A stretch of DNA of 64,000 nt from Saltatorellus ferox. Its GTDB lineage: Bacteria > Planctomycetota > UBA1135 > GCA-002686595. This document shows, in pieces, positions 11,474 through 20,196 of the stretch; within the stretch, counting starts at the first letter, position 1, and each line of letters begins with the position of its first letter. The stretch is from assembly GCA_007751475.1 (NCBI GenBank), contig CP036434.1:3327524-3391523 (forward strand). The letters run 5' to 3'. The translations under genes were made by a program, and so were the position numbers. The notes beneath the pieces were generated by a model. That model saw only the letters and a list, made by a program, of their open reading frames with translations, was not told the DNA's origin and did no database searches.

Positions 11474-12433
11474 ATGGCCATCGTTCACGAGCTCTCCTGG
11501 TCGACGTCGCGCGCGCGGACGTTCGATTCCTGCCGCCGGAAGTACTACCACGACTACTATCTCTCGTGGCTCGGGTGGGGGCGTAACGCCGATCCGGAGC
11601 GGCGCAAGGCGTACCTCCTGAAGAAGATGACCCGCATGCCGATGTTCGCGGGTGACGTCGTTCACCGCGCGATCGCGGAGTACTACGCGCGACGGGATCA
11701 GGGTCAGACCTGGGGCGCGGACGACGCGATCCAGTGGGCGGTGACGGAGCTTCGCCGCGGGTACAAGGAATCCCGAGACGGTGGGTGGAAAGCGAAGCCT
11801 GCGAAGTCGGTGAGGCTCGCGGAGCATCACTATCACGAGGCCCGGATCGACGAGCCGAGCGGTGAGGCGGCGAAGTACGGGAAGCGCTACGTCGACCGGA
11901 TCACCGAGTGTCTGCGGACGTTCTTCGGGGCCCCCGAGCTCGCCCAGTGCCGCGATGTGCAGCCAGGGGACTGGCTGGCCTGCGAGGAGATGAGCACGTT
12001 CGAACTCTTCGATACGAAGATCTTCGCGGTGCCGGACTTCGCCTTCGTGGATCGGCAGGCGACGGCCGATGCGGGCGGCGCCACCGCGGTCCAGATCATC
12101 GACTGGAAGACCGGCGCGCCCAGGGACGCGGATCGGTTTCAGCTGGAAGTTTATGCTTTCTATGCAAAGGAGCACTGGGGCGTAGACCCGCTCCGGACGA
12201 CGGCGGTCGATGTCTACCTCGGCGATGGATCTTTGGTGGAGGTCCATGTGACCGAGGACGTGCTCCAGCGAGCGCTGGCCACGATCGAGGCGTCCCTGAA
12301 CGAGATGAAGGCCGTTCATTTCGATGCCGACGCCTCGAAGGGAGACCCCGCGGCTTTCCCGATGGTCCCTGAGTCCGAGGCGGCTCGGACCTGCTCGAGC
12401 TGCGGCTATCGCGAGATGTGCGACAGGGTCTGA
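11474..12433 (+). CDS. PD-(D/E)XK exonuclease-like protein with a four-Cys Fe-S motif
   Basis: 319 residues in the RecB/Cas4-type PDDEXK_1 superfamily. Motifs in order are SWSTSRARTFDSCRRKYYHDY (one Cys near residue 18), MFAGDVVHRAIAEYY with the conserved His, VPDFAFVD with the metal Asp, and IIDWKTG supplying Asp and Lys. QLEVYAFY is the helical QxxxY motif. C-terminal CSSCGYREMC, together with the N-terminal Cys, makes the four-cysteine set that holds a 4Fe-4S cluster in AddB and Cas4 nucleases. There is no helicase domain and no cas gene nearby. It follows spoVR by 69 bases on the same strand, so it could be co-transcribed with the PrkA operon. Likely DNA end-processing nuclease; substrate unknown. 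Confidence 0.82.
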   Translation: MAIVHELSWSTSRARTFDSCRRKYYHDYYLSWLGWGRNADPERRKAYLLKKMTRMPMFAGDVVHRAIAEYYARRDQGQTWGADDAIQWAVTELRRGYKESRDGGWKAKPAKSVRLAEHHYHEARIDEPSGEAAKYGKRYVDRITECLRTFFGAPELAQCRDVQPGDWLACEEMSTFELFDTKIFAVPDFAFVDRQATADAGGATAVQIIDWKTGAPRDADRFQLEVYAFYAKEHWGVDPLRTTAVDVYLGDGSLVEVHVTEDVLQRALATIEASLNEMKAVHFDADASKGDPAAFPMVPESEAARTCSSCGYREMCDRV

Positions 12434-12562
12434 GGCTGGCCGGTCGACGGCCCGATCGTGGTGCCCACTCCGGAGCGTTGTTTCAGCCCCAACCGGGGAG
12501 CTTCGGCGCTCGGGGGCGGCTACACTTCCCCGCGGGAGTCGTGCCCGCTCCAGCCATTGTCC

Positions 12563-13600
12563 ATGCCCACCGAAGAACCGTCGCAGGCCCAGCGCGTACG
12601 CGTCGCTGTTCTCGTGCCGACACTGAACGCCGAGCCCGACCTCGACAGGCTTCTGCCCGCGCTCAGCCAGCAGACGCTCGCCGAGGAGGCGCAGTTTCTT
12701 GCGGTGGACTCGTCGAGCAAGGATGCCACGTTGGAGCGGCTCTCGGCGGCCGGTTTTCGCGTGGAGACCATCCAGCGCTCGGAGTTCGGCCACGGACGCA
12801 CGCGCAACCTGCTGGCGCGGATGGCGACCGCTGAGTTCCTCGTGTTCCTCTCCCAGGACGCGACGCCCACGGACGAGACCTTTCTCGAATCGATCCTGGC
12901 GCCGTTCGAGGACCCGACGATCGGCGGGGTGATCGCGCGCGTCCTGCCGAATCCGGGGGACGATCCGCTCACGGCGCGGACCGTCTTGAGCGCACCGGAG
13001 GCCAGCGATCAGCCGCGTACCCGCCGCTGGACCGATCCCGCAAATTACGCGACGATGAGTTCGCGGGAGCGGTCGGACCTGCTCCGTTTCAACAACGTGG
13101 CGAGCTGCGTTCGTCGCGACGTCCTCGAGGCGATCCCGTTTCCCGATGTCCCTTTCGGTGAGGACTTCGCGTGGGCGGCCAGCGCCATGGCGAAGGGGTG
13201 GGGGATTCACTTCGAGCCCACGGCGAGCGTGTATCACGCGCACCGCTACGGCCCGATGGCTGCCCTCCGCCGCTACCGAACGGACGCCGTCTTCCAGCGG
13301 GAGTTCCACGGTACGCGGGTGCGCGCCTCGCTCCTGTCCGTGGTGAAGGGCACCCTTTACGAGATCAAGGAGGATGGTCGCCATCTGGCTCGTCTTGGCC
13401 CCATGGGTCGCGGAGTGGTTCGGGCCGCGTTGACCTCGCCGTTTTTGCGCTTTTTCCAGACGCTCGGCCAGTACCTCGGCAGTTCAGGGCGTGGGGGTGC
13501 CTCGGTCGAGGTCGCTGCCTGGGAGGCGGCCCGCGAGGCCGCTCGTGTTCGTGGTGAACTCGATCCCACTCGCCTCCCCGAGTCCTCGCTGGTTTCCTGA
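12563..13600 (+). CDS. Family 2 glycosyltransferase (rhamnosyltransferase-like)
   Basis: 345 residues from ATG 12563; the frame is open further upstream to 12458, but that segment is Cys/Pro-rich and unlike the family. The GT-A core is visible: VAVLVPTLNAEPDLDRLLPAL, VDSSSKDAT, EFGHGRTRNLLA, and FLSQDATP as the DxD-equivalent. VPFGEDFAWA follows later as the acceptor or catalytic-base region, then Tyr/His-rich VYHAHRYGPM. Such enzymes add a sugar from a nucleotide-sugar to a growing surface glycan at the cytoplasmic membrane. It is paralogous to the N-terminal half of the next gene, which starts 15 bases after its stop. Exact sugar specificity cannot be told. Confidence 0.86.
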   Translation: MPTEEPSQAQRVRVAVLVPTLNAEPDLDRLLPALSQQTLAEEAQFLAVDSSSKDATLERLSAAGFRVETIQRSEFGHGRTRNLLARMATAEFLVFLSQDATPTDETFLESILAPFEDPTIGGVIARVLPNPGDDPLTARTVLSAPEASDQPRTRRWTDPANYATMSSRERSDLLRFNNVASCVRRDVLEAIPFPDVPFGEDFAWAASAMAKGWGIHFEPTASVYHAHRYGPMAALRRYRTDAVFQREFHGTRVRASLLSVVKGTLYEIKEDGRHLARLGPMGRGVVRAALTSPFLRFFQTLGQYLGSSGRGGASVEVAAWEAAREAARVRGELDPTRLPESSLVS

Positions 13601-13615
13601 CGCCCACCCCAGTCC

Positions 13616-16483
13616 ATGAGTTCCCAAGAGAGCCACGCAGAAGTCACGCCCGAGGATGGCGGAGCGGAGCCCGTTCGCGTCTCCGTCCTGATGCCGACGT
13701 GGCAAGGGATGGAGTTCCTGCCGCGGGTCTGCGCCGCGCTGCGTGCGCAAAGGACCACGTTCCGCTGGGACTTCCGGATCATCGACAGCGGATCGACGGA
13801 CGGGACCTGGGAGTTCCTCATCGAAGAGGCAGAGAGCTTTCCCGTTCCGCTCCAGATGGAGCGCATCCACGGCGTCGAGTTCGACCACGGGGATACGCGC
13901 AACCTTCTCGCCGCGCGCTCCCGCGGGGAGATCATGGTGTTCTTGACCCAGGACGCGATTCCGGGCTCGGAGGACTGGCTGGAGCGTTTCGTCGGCAACT
14001 TCGACAACGAAGAAGTGGGCGCCGCGTACTGCCGTAACGTGCCGCGACCCGACGCCAATCCCCTGACGAAGATCTTCAGCGCCGGGGATCCGGGCTACGC
14101 GGAAGGACGACGTGAGGTTCGCCTCCCTGCCGCCGAGGAGTACGCAGCGATGGGGCCGCACGAGCGGCGCCTGCTCTACAACTTCAACGACGTGGCGTCG
14201 GGCTTCCGTCGTTCGCTCTGGCGGCGGCATCCGTTCCCGCGGACGCCGTTCGGAGAGGACATCCTCATGGCCCGCGCGTTCCTCGAAGCGGGCTACTGCG
14301 TCGTCTACGACGATGCCGCTGTCGTCGAGCACAGCCACGACTACGACGCGCGGGAGACGCGCGCGCGCGCTTCGATCGACGCCACGTTCAACGCAGAGTG
14401 GCTGGACCGGATCTGCGTGGCCTCGGCCAAGGACGCGGCGACGCTGACGCGGCGGCTGGCGGGAGAGGACGCGCTCGCGATCGAGGGCTTGGGTCTCTCG
14501 TCGATGGAGACGGCGGAGCTGAAGAAGGAGGGCCTCGCGCTGCGTCGCGCGGCGTTCGAGGGTCTGTACGAAGGCGGGCTCACGAAGCGCAGGCGGCACA
14601 CCACGAAGATGCGGGACGAGGCAACGCTCAAGCTGCTCTACGTCGTGCACGGCTTTCCCCCCGACACGTGGGCCGGGACCGAGATCTACACGTACAACAT
14701 CGCCTCCGAGATGCAGCGGCGCGGGCACGAAGTTACGATTCTGACCCGCAGTGGGCCCGAGGCGGACGAGCCCGAGTTCACGCTCCGTCGTGAGGAGTTC
14801 CAGGGGCTGCGCGTCATCCGTATGACGCACCGGCTTGCGTTCGGAGATCTGCGCGAGAGCTTCCTGCGCACCGGACCGGAGATCGCCTTCCGCGAGGTGC
14901 TCGCGGAGGTCGAACCGGACCTCGTTCACTTCCAGCACCTCATCCACATGTCCGCCGGGCTCGTCGACATCGCGCGGCGACGCGGGCTCGCCACGGTGGT
15001 CACGTGCCACGACTACTGGGCGCTCTGCGCGCGCGTTCAGATGATCCGCCCGGACGGAGCGATCTGCCCGAGCAACATGGGGAGCGGCTGCTACCTCTGC
15101 ATCAAGGAGCGTGGACTCGATCGCGTCGAGCAGGCGGCGAAGCTCGACGGCACGGTGCGCGCTGGCAAGATCGTGGGCCGGATGGCCGAACTCTTGAACA
15201 AGATCGGCGTCGGGCCCCAGGGGATGCAGAGCCGAGCGCAGGACTTCCGCCACCTCCAGGAGCGAGCCGAGGTCGTGCCAGCCGCCTACGCGAAGGCGGA
15301 CCTCCGCATCAGTCCGAGCCGCTTCCTCAGGGACAAGTACCTGGAGTCCGGCGCGTTCGACCCCCACACGTTCCTGTTCTCCGACAACGGGATGCGCACC
15401 GACCACGTGGAAGCGCTCTCGAAGACCGCGGACCCCGAAGGCCGCATTCGCTTCGGCTTCGTGGGCTCGCTCGTCTGGTACAAGGGCGGCGAGGTGCTGA
15501 TCCAGGCGATGAAGCGCATCGCGATGGGGCCGCTGAAGAACAGGATCCACCTGCACGTCTACGGTGGATTCGATCCTGAGAACGACGAGCATCACCGGGA
15601 CCTTGCTGCGCTCGCCCAGGGAGCTCCCGTGACGTTCCACGGGCGTTTCGACAACAGCAGGCTCTCCGAGGTCTACGCGGACATCGACGTCCTCGTCGTG
15701 CCGAGCGTCTGGTACGAGAACTCGCCGATCACGATTCACGAGGCCTACCTCACGCGGACGCCGGTGCTCGCGAGCGACATCGGCGGCATGGCGGAGTTCG
15801 TTCGCGACGGGATCGACGGTCTCACCTTCCGGGTGGGGAGCGCGGACGACCTCGCGGCGAAGATGGCGCGCTTCATCGAGGAACCAGAGCTCCTGAAGAG
15901 CATCGATGTCTCCGACTGGATGCCGATCAAGACCCTGGCGCAGAACGGCGAGGAGATGGAAGCGCGCTATCTCGCTCTCACCACGATCGTCCGGGAGGTC
16001 GGCGCCGGCGCGGACGGCCACGAGCGAGAGATCCTGATGGACGCGCCCGGGTCCGCCGCCTCCGGTCGCCTCGGCGCCTGCGAGGTCCAGGGAGCCGCCG
16101 ACCTGCTTCTACGTCCGGGTGCTTCGGCGACCTGGTCGCTGCCTGCGGCTCGCGCGGGCGTGAATCCGACCGCGGCGCTGGAGGTCGAACTCGCCTTCCT
16201 CGAGGGGGAGACCAGCGTCCAGCTGGGCGGGACGGTCTTTCTGGACGGCGAGGAGATCGGGCGCATGTCGCCCGCCGCGACCCAGGGGCCCGCCGAGACT
16301 CGCTCGCATACTTTCCGAATCCAACTGCCTGCCAGCAAGGGATCTCTTTCACTGAAGCCGGACGGCTTCGGGGAGGACCCGCTTTACCTTCGAGTGCGAA
16401 GAGTTCGGCTCTACAGCGCACCCGCTACCCCGGTCGAGAAAGGCGCCGACGGCGCCGACGCATTGCTGGAGCGCCAAGCTTGA
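13616..16483 (+). CDS. Bifunctional glycosyltransferase: GT2 domain fused to GT4 domain
   Basis: 955 residues with three parts. Residues about 20-300 are a GT2 domain (VSVLMPTWQGMEFL, IIDSGSTDGT, FDHGDTRNLLAARS, FLTQDAIP, TPFGEDILMARAF) closely resembling the upstream gene. Residues about 340-800 are a GT4 (GT-B) domain: LLYVVHGFPPDTWAGTEIY, HFQHLIHMSAGLVDIA, GFVGSLVWYKGGEVLIQAM, and the family ExxxxxxxE motif ENSPITIHEAY near residue 700. A Cys-containing insert (CPSNMGSGCYLC, about residue 485) is seen in several GT4 enzymes. The final 120 residues look like a beta-sandwich accessory domain. Adding two sugars in sequence by one polypeptide is the simplest reading. The stop overlaps the start of the next gene (TGATG). 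Confidence 0.88.
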   Translation: MSSQESHAEVTPEDGGAEPVRVSVLMPTWQGMEFLPRVCAALRAQRTTFRWDFRIIDSGSTDGTWEFLIEEAESFPVPLQMERIHGVEFDHGDTRNLLAARSRGEIMVFLTQDAIPGSEDWLERFVGNFDNEEVGAAYCRNVPRPDANPLTKIFSAGDPGYAEGRREVRLPAAEEYAAMGPHERRLLYNFNDVASGFRRSLWRRHPFPRTPFGEDILMARAFLEAGYCVVYDDAAVVEHSHDYDARETRARASIDATFNAEWLDRICVASAKDAATLTRRLAGEDALAIEGLGLSSMETAELKKEGLALRRAAFEGLYEGGLTKRRRHTTKMRDEATLKLLYVVHGFPPDTWAGTEIYTYNIASEMQRRGHEVTILTRSGPEADEPEFTLRREEFQGLRVIRMTHRLAFGDLRESFLRTGPEIAFREVLAEVEPDLVHFQHLIHMSAGLVDIARRRGLATVVTCHDYWALCARVQMIRPDGAICPSNMGSGCYLCIKERGLDRVEQAAKLDGTVRAGKIVGRMAELLNKIGVGPQGMQSRAQDFRHLQERAEVVPAAYAKADLRISPSRFLRDKYLESGAFDPHTFLFSDNGMRTDHVEALSKTADPEGRIRFGFVGSLVWYKGGEVLIQAMKRIAMGPLKNRIHLHVYGGFDPENDEHHRDLAALAQGAPVTFHGRFDNSRLSEVYADIDVLVVPSVWYENSPITIHEAYLTRTPVLASDIGGMAEFVRDGIDGLTFRVGSADDLAAKMARFIEEPELLKSIDVSDWMPIKTLAQNGEEMEARYLALTTIVREVGAGADGHEREILMDAPGSAASGRLGACEVQGAADLLLRPGASATWSLPAARAGVNPTAALEVELAFLEGETSVQLGGTVFLDGEEIGRMSPAATQGPAETRSHTFRIQLPASKGSLSLKPDGFGEDPLYLRVRRVRLYSAPATPVEKGADGADALLERQA

Positions 16484-17748
16484 TGTCAGGACCTTATCCG
16501 AAAGAAGTCGAGAGGCAGCTCGTCGTTGCCGCGACCGAGCCGCTCTCCGAAGCGGAACTCCCGCGCGTGTCGATCGTCATCCTGAACTGGAACGGTCGTC
16601 ATCACCTGGAGCCGTGCTTCAAGACGCTACGCGAGATGGATTACCCGAAGGATCGCTTCGAGGTGATCCTCATCGACAACGGGTCCGATGACGGCAGCCA
16701 GGCGGAGATGCGGGCGAAGCACTCGTGGGTGAAGCTCATCGAGAACGAGCGGAACACGGGCTTCAGCGCGGGTTGCAACCAGGGTGCTGCCATCGCGCGT
16801 GACGGGGGGTTCGACCCCGAGGTGCTCGTTTTCATCAACAACGACATCCACGTCGACAAGGGCTTCCTTCGGGCGCTCGTCGCCCCCGTCAAGCGCAAGG
16901 ATGCGGTCGCGACCACGGCGAAGATGTTCTCCTGGGACGGCAAGGTGCTGAACTCGACGGGCGGGGGGATGAACTTCCACGGCATCGGGATCCAGAGGGG
17001 TTACCTGAGGGATCCCGAACCGTCCTACGATGTCCCCCGCAAGACGCTCTTCGCGTGCGGCGGAGCGATGGCCATGGACGCGCGCCTCTACTTCGAAGTC
17101 GGCGGCTTCGACGAGGAGTTCTTCGCCTACTACGAGGACGTCGACCTTGGATGGCGGACCTGGGTGATGGGCCACGAGGTTCGCTATGTCCCGAGCGCCA
17201 TCTGCTATCATCACCACAGCAGTACTTCCGGGCGGGTTCCCATCGAGCGCCTCCGCGTACTCCAGATCCGGAACCCGCAGCTCGCCTGCTTCAAGAACTA
17301 CGACGACGAGAACCTCCGGAAGATCCTGCCGGCGATGCTGGGTCTCGGGATCCGCCGCGCGTTCATCTCCAGCGCGATGCCGGACCAGGGCAACTACCGG
17401 ATCGAAGCGATGAACACGCTCGGCTCCGGAGGGGCCGGGGGCCGTTTCTGGCGCCGGATCAAGAAGAACCTGGACACCCACGACCAGCTCGGGCGCATCG
17501 CCATCGCGGACCTCCTCGGGATCAACGACCTGCTCGGTCGCTGGGACTACTGGATGGCGCGTCGCAAGGTGATCCAAGATCAGAGAAGGACGCCCGATTC
17601 AGAGATCTTGCCGCTCTTTTTGCGCCCGATGTGGTGCATCGAGGGCGAGCCCGGCTACCAGGAGCTACAGTCAGGTATGGCCGATTTCTTCGGTCTCGAT
17701 GAGCTGTTCGAAGGGCTTACCACCATGCCCGACGAGCCGCCCGCTTGA
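16483..17748 (+). CDS. Family 2 glycosyltransferase (WbbL-like)
   Basis: 421 residues from ATG 16483, overlapping the upstream stop by one base; TTG 16480 is a less likely start. GT2 motifs: VSIVILNWNGRHHLEPCF, VILIDNGSDDGS, NTGFSAGCNQG, VFINNDIHVDKGF carrying the metal-binding Asp, CGGAMAMDARLYFEVGGFD and FFAYYEDVDLGWR, the ED motif. This is the pattern of rhamnosyltransferase-type enzymes in O-antigen and exopolysaccharide synthesis. The C-terminal 150 residues are family-specific and helical. Third glycosyltransferase gene in the run, so it probably acts on the same glycan. Confidence 0.88.
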   Translation: MSGPYPKEVERQLVVAATEPLSEAELPRVSIVILNWNGRHHLEPCFKTLREMDYPKDRFEVILIDNGSDDGSQAEMRAKHSWVKLIENERNTGFSAGCNQGAAIARDGGFDPEVLVFINNDIHVDKGFLRALVAPVKRKDAVATTAKMFSWDGKVLNSTGGGMNFHGIGIQRGYLRDPEPSYDVPRKTLFACGGAMAMDARLYFEVGGFDEEFFAYYEDVDLGWRTWVMGHEVRYVPSAICYHHHSSTSGRVPIERLRVLQIRNPQLACFKNYDDENLRKILPAMLGLGIRRAFISSAMPDQGNYRIEAMNTLGSGGAGGRFWRRIKKNLDTHDQLGRIAIADLLGINDLLGRWDYWMARRKVIQDQRRTPDSEILPLFLRPMWCIEGEPGYQELQSGMADFFGLDELFEGLTTMPDEPPA

Positions 17749-17845
17749 GAAAAGTTCCCGTCCCATATTGCGTCCGCTTCCCACTTTCCTGTCGTATAGC
17801 CGATCTTCCACCGTTCGCTCGGCGCACCGTTCATCACCTCTTGCC

Positions 17846-18598
17846 ATGAAGCTCTCAGTCGTCATCCCCGTCTACAACGAGGAGCGGACTCTCGCCACGA
17901 TCGTGGGAAGGGTCTTGGAGCAGCCGTTCGAGATGGAAGTGGTGCTCGTGGACGACGGTTCCAAGGACCGCTCCCGCGAGATCATGGCCGAGCTGGCCGC
18001 TGCGCACCCCGAGATCCGCTGCATCTTCCACGAGGTCAACAAGGGCAAAGGGGGGGCGCTTTCGACCGGGTTCGCCAGCGTCACCGGTGACGTCGTCCTC
18101 GTTCAGGACGCGGACCTCGAGTACGACCCGAGCGACTACGCGGCGCTTCTTCAGCCCATCATCGACGGGAACGCGGACGTGGTGTACGGCAGCCGTTTTC
18201 GGAAGGTGCCGGTCGGCCAGGTGCATGCGTTCTGGCACACGCACGGGAACCGGATGCTGACGCTCGTCAGCAACATGTTCACCGACCTGCATCTGTCGGA
18301 CATGGAGACCTGCTACAAGGTCTACCGCGCCGAGGTTGCGCGCAGACTCGACATTCAATCGCGGACGTTCGCCGTCGAGCCCGAGGTCACGGCGAAGGTC
18401 GCGAAGATGGGGGTGACCGTGTGGGAGGTGCCGATCAGCTACCACGGCCGCGCCTACCACGAGGGCAAGAAGATCGGTCTCAAGGACGCGTTCATCGCCA
18501 TGTGGGCGATCGTTCGCTGGCGCTTCGCCAAGCTTCCGGACGGTCCGAAGATCGTTTCCGCCGACGACCGAAAGGCCGCCGCCCACGCGAAGGCGTGA
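17846..18598 (+). CDS. DPM1-like family 2 glycosyltransferase (polyprenyl-phosphate sugar synthase type)
   Basis: 250 residues from ATG 17846; the longer frame from 17699 overlaps the previous gene and is rejected. The sequence has the dolichol-phosphate mannose or glucose synthase pattern: LSVVIPVYNEERTLATIV, VVLVDDGSKDRS, NKGKGGALSTGF, VLVQDADLEYDPSDY and VYGSRF, then SDMETCYKVYRAEV and EVPISYHGRAYHEGKKI. Such enzymes transfer a hexose to polyprenyl phosphate, giving a membrane donor for lipid or surface-glycan modification. No C-terminal membrane helices are present, so it is the soluble form. It ends the glycosyltransferase run and converges with the nitroreductase gene. Confidence 0.88.
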   Translation: MKLSVVIPVYNEERTLATIVGRVLEQPFEMEVVLVDDGSKDRSREIMAELAAAHPEIRCIFHEVNKGKGGALSTGFASVTGDVVLVQDADLEYDPSDYAALLQPIIDGNADVVYGSRFRKVPVGQVHAFWHTHGNRMLTLVSNMFTDLHLSDMETCYKVYRAEVARRLDIQSRTFAVEPEVTAKVAKMGVTVWEVPISYHGRAYHEGKKIGLKDAFIAMWAIVRWRFAKLPDGPKIVSADDRKAAAHAKA

Positions 18599-18622
18599 GC
18601 GGGCGGGAAAGGAGCGCGCGGA

Positions 18623-19390
18623 TCAGCTGAGCGACGCGCCCTTCGACTCGTAGAAGCGCTTCAAGCCCGGGCGCAGCACGGTCTTGAATTTTCGCCAGAT
18701 GGCGCCCGTCCAGTTGCGGCCAGCTTCACCTCGCTCGACGTAGTACCGCGCTGCGATCTCGTCGAAGCGATCGAGGGTGGCGTCGATCTCTTCTTCGGTG
18801 GGGAAGCGATCTTTCGTCCAGACGTCCCCTGGGGCGAAGCGCGGTCGCGTGCCTGGATCGTCCGCGGGCCAGCCGACGGTGAGGCCGAAGAGGGGATAGG
18901 TTCCCTCGGGAATCCCCAGGACCTCGTCCACGCCAGGCAGATCGTTGCGAAGTCCGCCGATGTAACAGGCGCCGAGTCCCATGGACTCGAAGGCCAGCAC
19001 GAGGTTCTGGGCGAAGAGCGAGGCGTCGATCACCGAGAGCAGGAAGGTCTCCGTGCATTCGACGTGGCTCGTTTCGGCGCGCGCTGCGGCGCGGCGGTGG
19101 CGACGCGTGTCGCCGCAGACCACGAAGAAGGCGGGCGCCTCGCGGACCTGGGCCTGGTCGCCAGCCAGCAGACTCAGCGCGTCCCTGCGTGCGCCGCGTT
19201 CGACCTGGAGCAGGTGGTACCCCTGGACCCAGCTGGAGGTCGCGGCGCACTGCGCGGCCGCGACCGCGCGCTCGATGTCCACATCGTCGACGGGCCTTTC
19301 CGTGAACGCGCGGATCGAACGGTGCCTGCTCATCAGCGCGAGCACGGAGTCCGCGTCGGCGGGACGGGGTCCGGTGGGGGGCTGGCTCAT
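18623..19390 (-). CDS. NfsA-like NADPH-dependent flavin oxidoreductase (nitroreductase family)
   Basis: 255 residues. The N-terminus RHRSIRAFTERPVDD is the FMN-binding motif of the nitroreductase family. AAQCAATSSWVQGYHLL and the mid-region LFAQNLVLAFESMGLGACYIGGLRN (about residues 125-150) match NfsA/Frp proteins, as does LFGLTVGWPADDP. These dimeric FMN enzymes reduce nitroaromatics, quinones or flavins with NADPH. Its start overlaps the stop of the upstream metallo-hydrolase gene by four bases (ATGA on the minus strand), so it is the last gene of a likely four-gene operon led by the histidine kinase. Confidence 0.87.
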   Translation of the reverse strand: MSQPPTGPRPADADSVLALMSRHRSIRAFTERPVDDVDIERAVAAAQCAATSSWVQGYHLLQVERGARRDALSLLAGDQAQVREAPAFFVVCGDTRRHRRAAARAETSHVECTETFLLSVIDASLFAQNLVLAFESMGLGACYIGGLRNDLPGVDEVLGIPEGTYPLFGLTVGWPADDPGTRPRFAPGDVWTKDRFPTEEEIDATLDRFDEIAARYYVERGEAGRNWTGAIWRKFKTVLRPGLKRFYESKGASLS

Positions 19391-20172
19391 ACGAGAATGG
19401 GGGAGAGCGGGCGGTCTTGCTCGGCGACGAGGACCTCGACGTCTTTCCTGCCGAGCTGTTCGAGGGTGGCGCGAGCCGTCCGGAGCGCGATCTCCGGCCG
19501 GTTGTTCTTCTCCGACAGGTGGGCGAGGACGACCGTATGAAGGTCGGGCCCTGCGAGCCGCGTCAGCATCACGGCCATCTGATCGTTGGAAAGGTGCCCA
19601 CCGGCTCCGCGGACGCGTGCCTTGAGCGCGTCGGGGTAGGGTCCCCCGCGAAGCAGCTCATCGTCGTAGTTGGACTCCAGAACGAGGAGCCCGGCACCGG
19701 CGAGAGCTCTGCCCGCGTCTTCCCTGGGCTCGCCCATGTCCGAGAGGAAGCTCAGCGTTCGTCCGCCGTGCTCGATGCGGAAAGCGACCGTCGGGTCACA
19801 GTCGTGGGGGATTTTGACGGTGGTCAAGGTCACCGGCTCCGAGCCGCGCCGTGGCTCGAGCGTCGTGCTTCCGTTGATGGGCAGGTCGCGCTTCTCGGGA
19901 GCGCGGGAGACGGAGCGGTGCTCCTGGATGCGCTGGGCGCAATGGAGCGTCGCGCCATGGCGCTTGGCCATGATGCCTGAGCTCCTGGAGTGGTCGAGAT
20001 GCCCGTGGGTCACGACCACATGATCGATGCCCTTGAAGCCGATCCCTGCCTTCTCGACCCGGTCGGTCAGGGTTCGAATGGGAAGACCGGCGTCGATCAG
20101 GATCACCGTCTCATCGGCCCACAGAAGCGCAGCGTTCCCGCGGCTGCCGCTGCCGAGAATTTGAAGTCTCAA
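19387..20172 (-). CDS. WalJ/YycJ-like metallo-beta-lactamase-fold hydrolase
   Basis: 261 residues. LQILGSGSRGNAALL at the start and THGHLDHS (HxHxDH zinc motif, about residue 56) define the fold. LESNYDDELLRGGPYPDALK and GHLSNDQMAVML are the conserved C-terminal blocks of the YycJ/WalJ group, and LAHLSEKNN supplies a further His. Such proteins are thought to be nucleases or phosphodiesterases, and in Firmicutes they sit beside the WalRK two-component system. Here it also follows a two-component pair, 24 bases after the regulator stop. The substrate is not known. Confidence 0.85.
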   Translation of the reverse strand: MRLQILGSGSRGNAALLWADETVILIDAGLPIRTLTDRVEKAGIGFKGIDHVVVTHGHLDHSRSSGIMAKRHGATLHCAQRIQEHRSVSRAPEKRDLPINGSTTLEPRRGSEPVTLTTVKIPHDCDPTVAFRIEHGGRTLSFLSDMGEPREDAGRALAGAGLLVLESNYDDELLRGGPYPDALKARVRGAGGHLSNDQMAVMLTRLAGPDLHTVVLAHLSEKNNRPEIALRTARATLEQLGRKDVEVLVAEQDRPLSPILV

Positions 20173-20196
20173 CGTCCCCCCTTCCTCACTCCCGAA

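Noticed and set aside
10646..13384. 912-residue minus-strand open frame
   Set aside because: It spans three clear plus-strand genes (spoVR, nuclease, GT2); composition is that of an antisense shadow.
13484..16021. 845-residue minus-strand open frame opposite the GT2-GT4 gene
   Set aside because: It mirrors the third-position GC bias of the true gene, has no family motifs, and the plus-strand protein is unambiguous.
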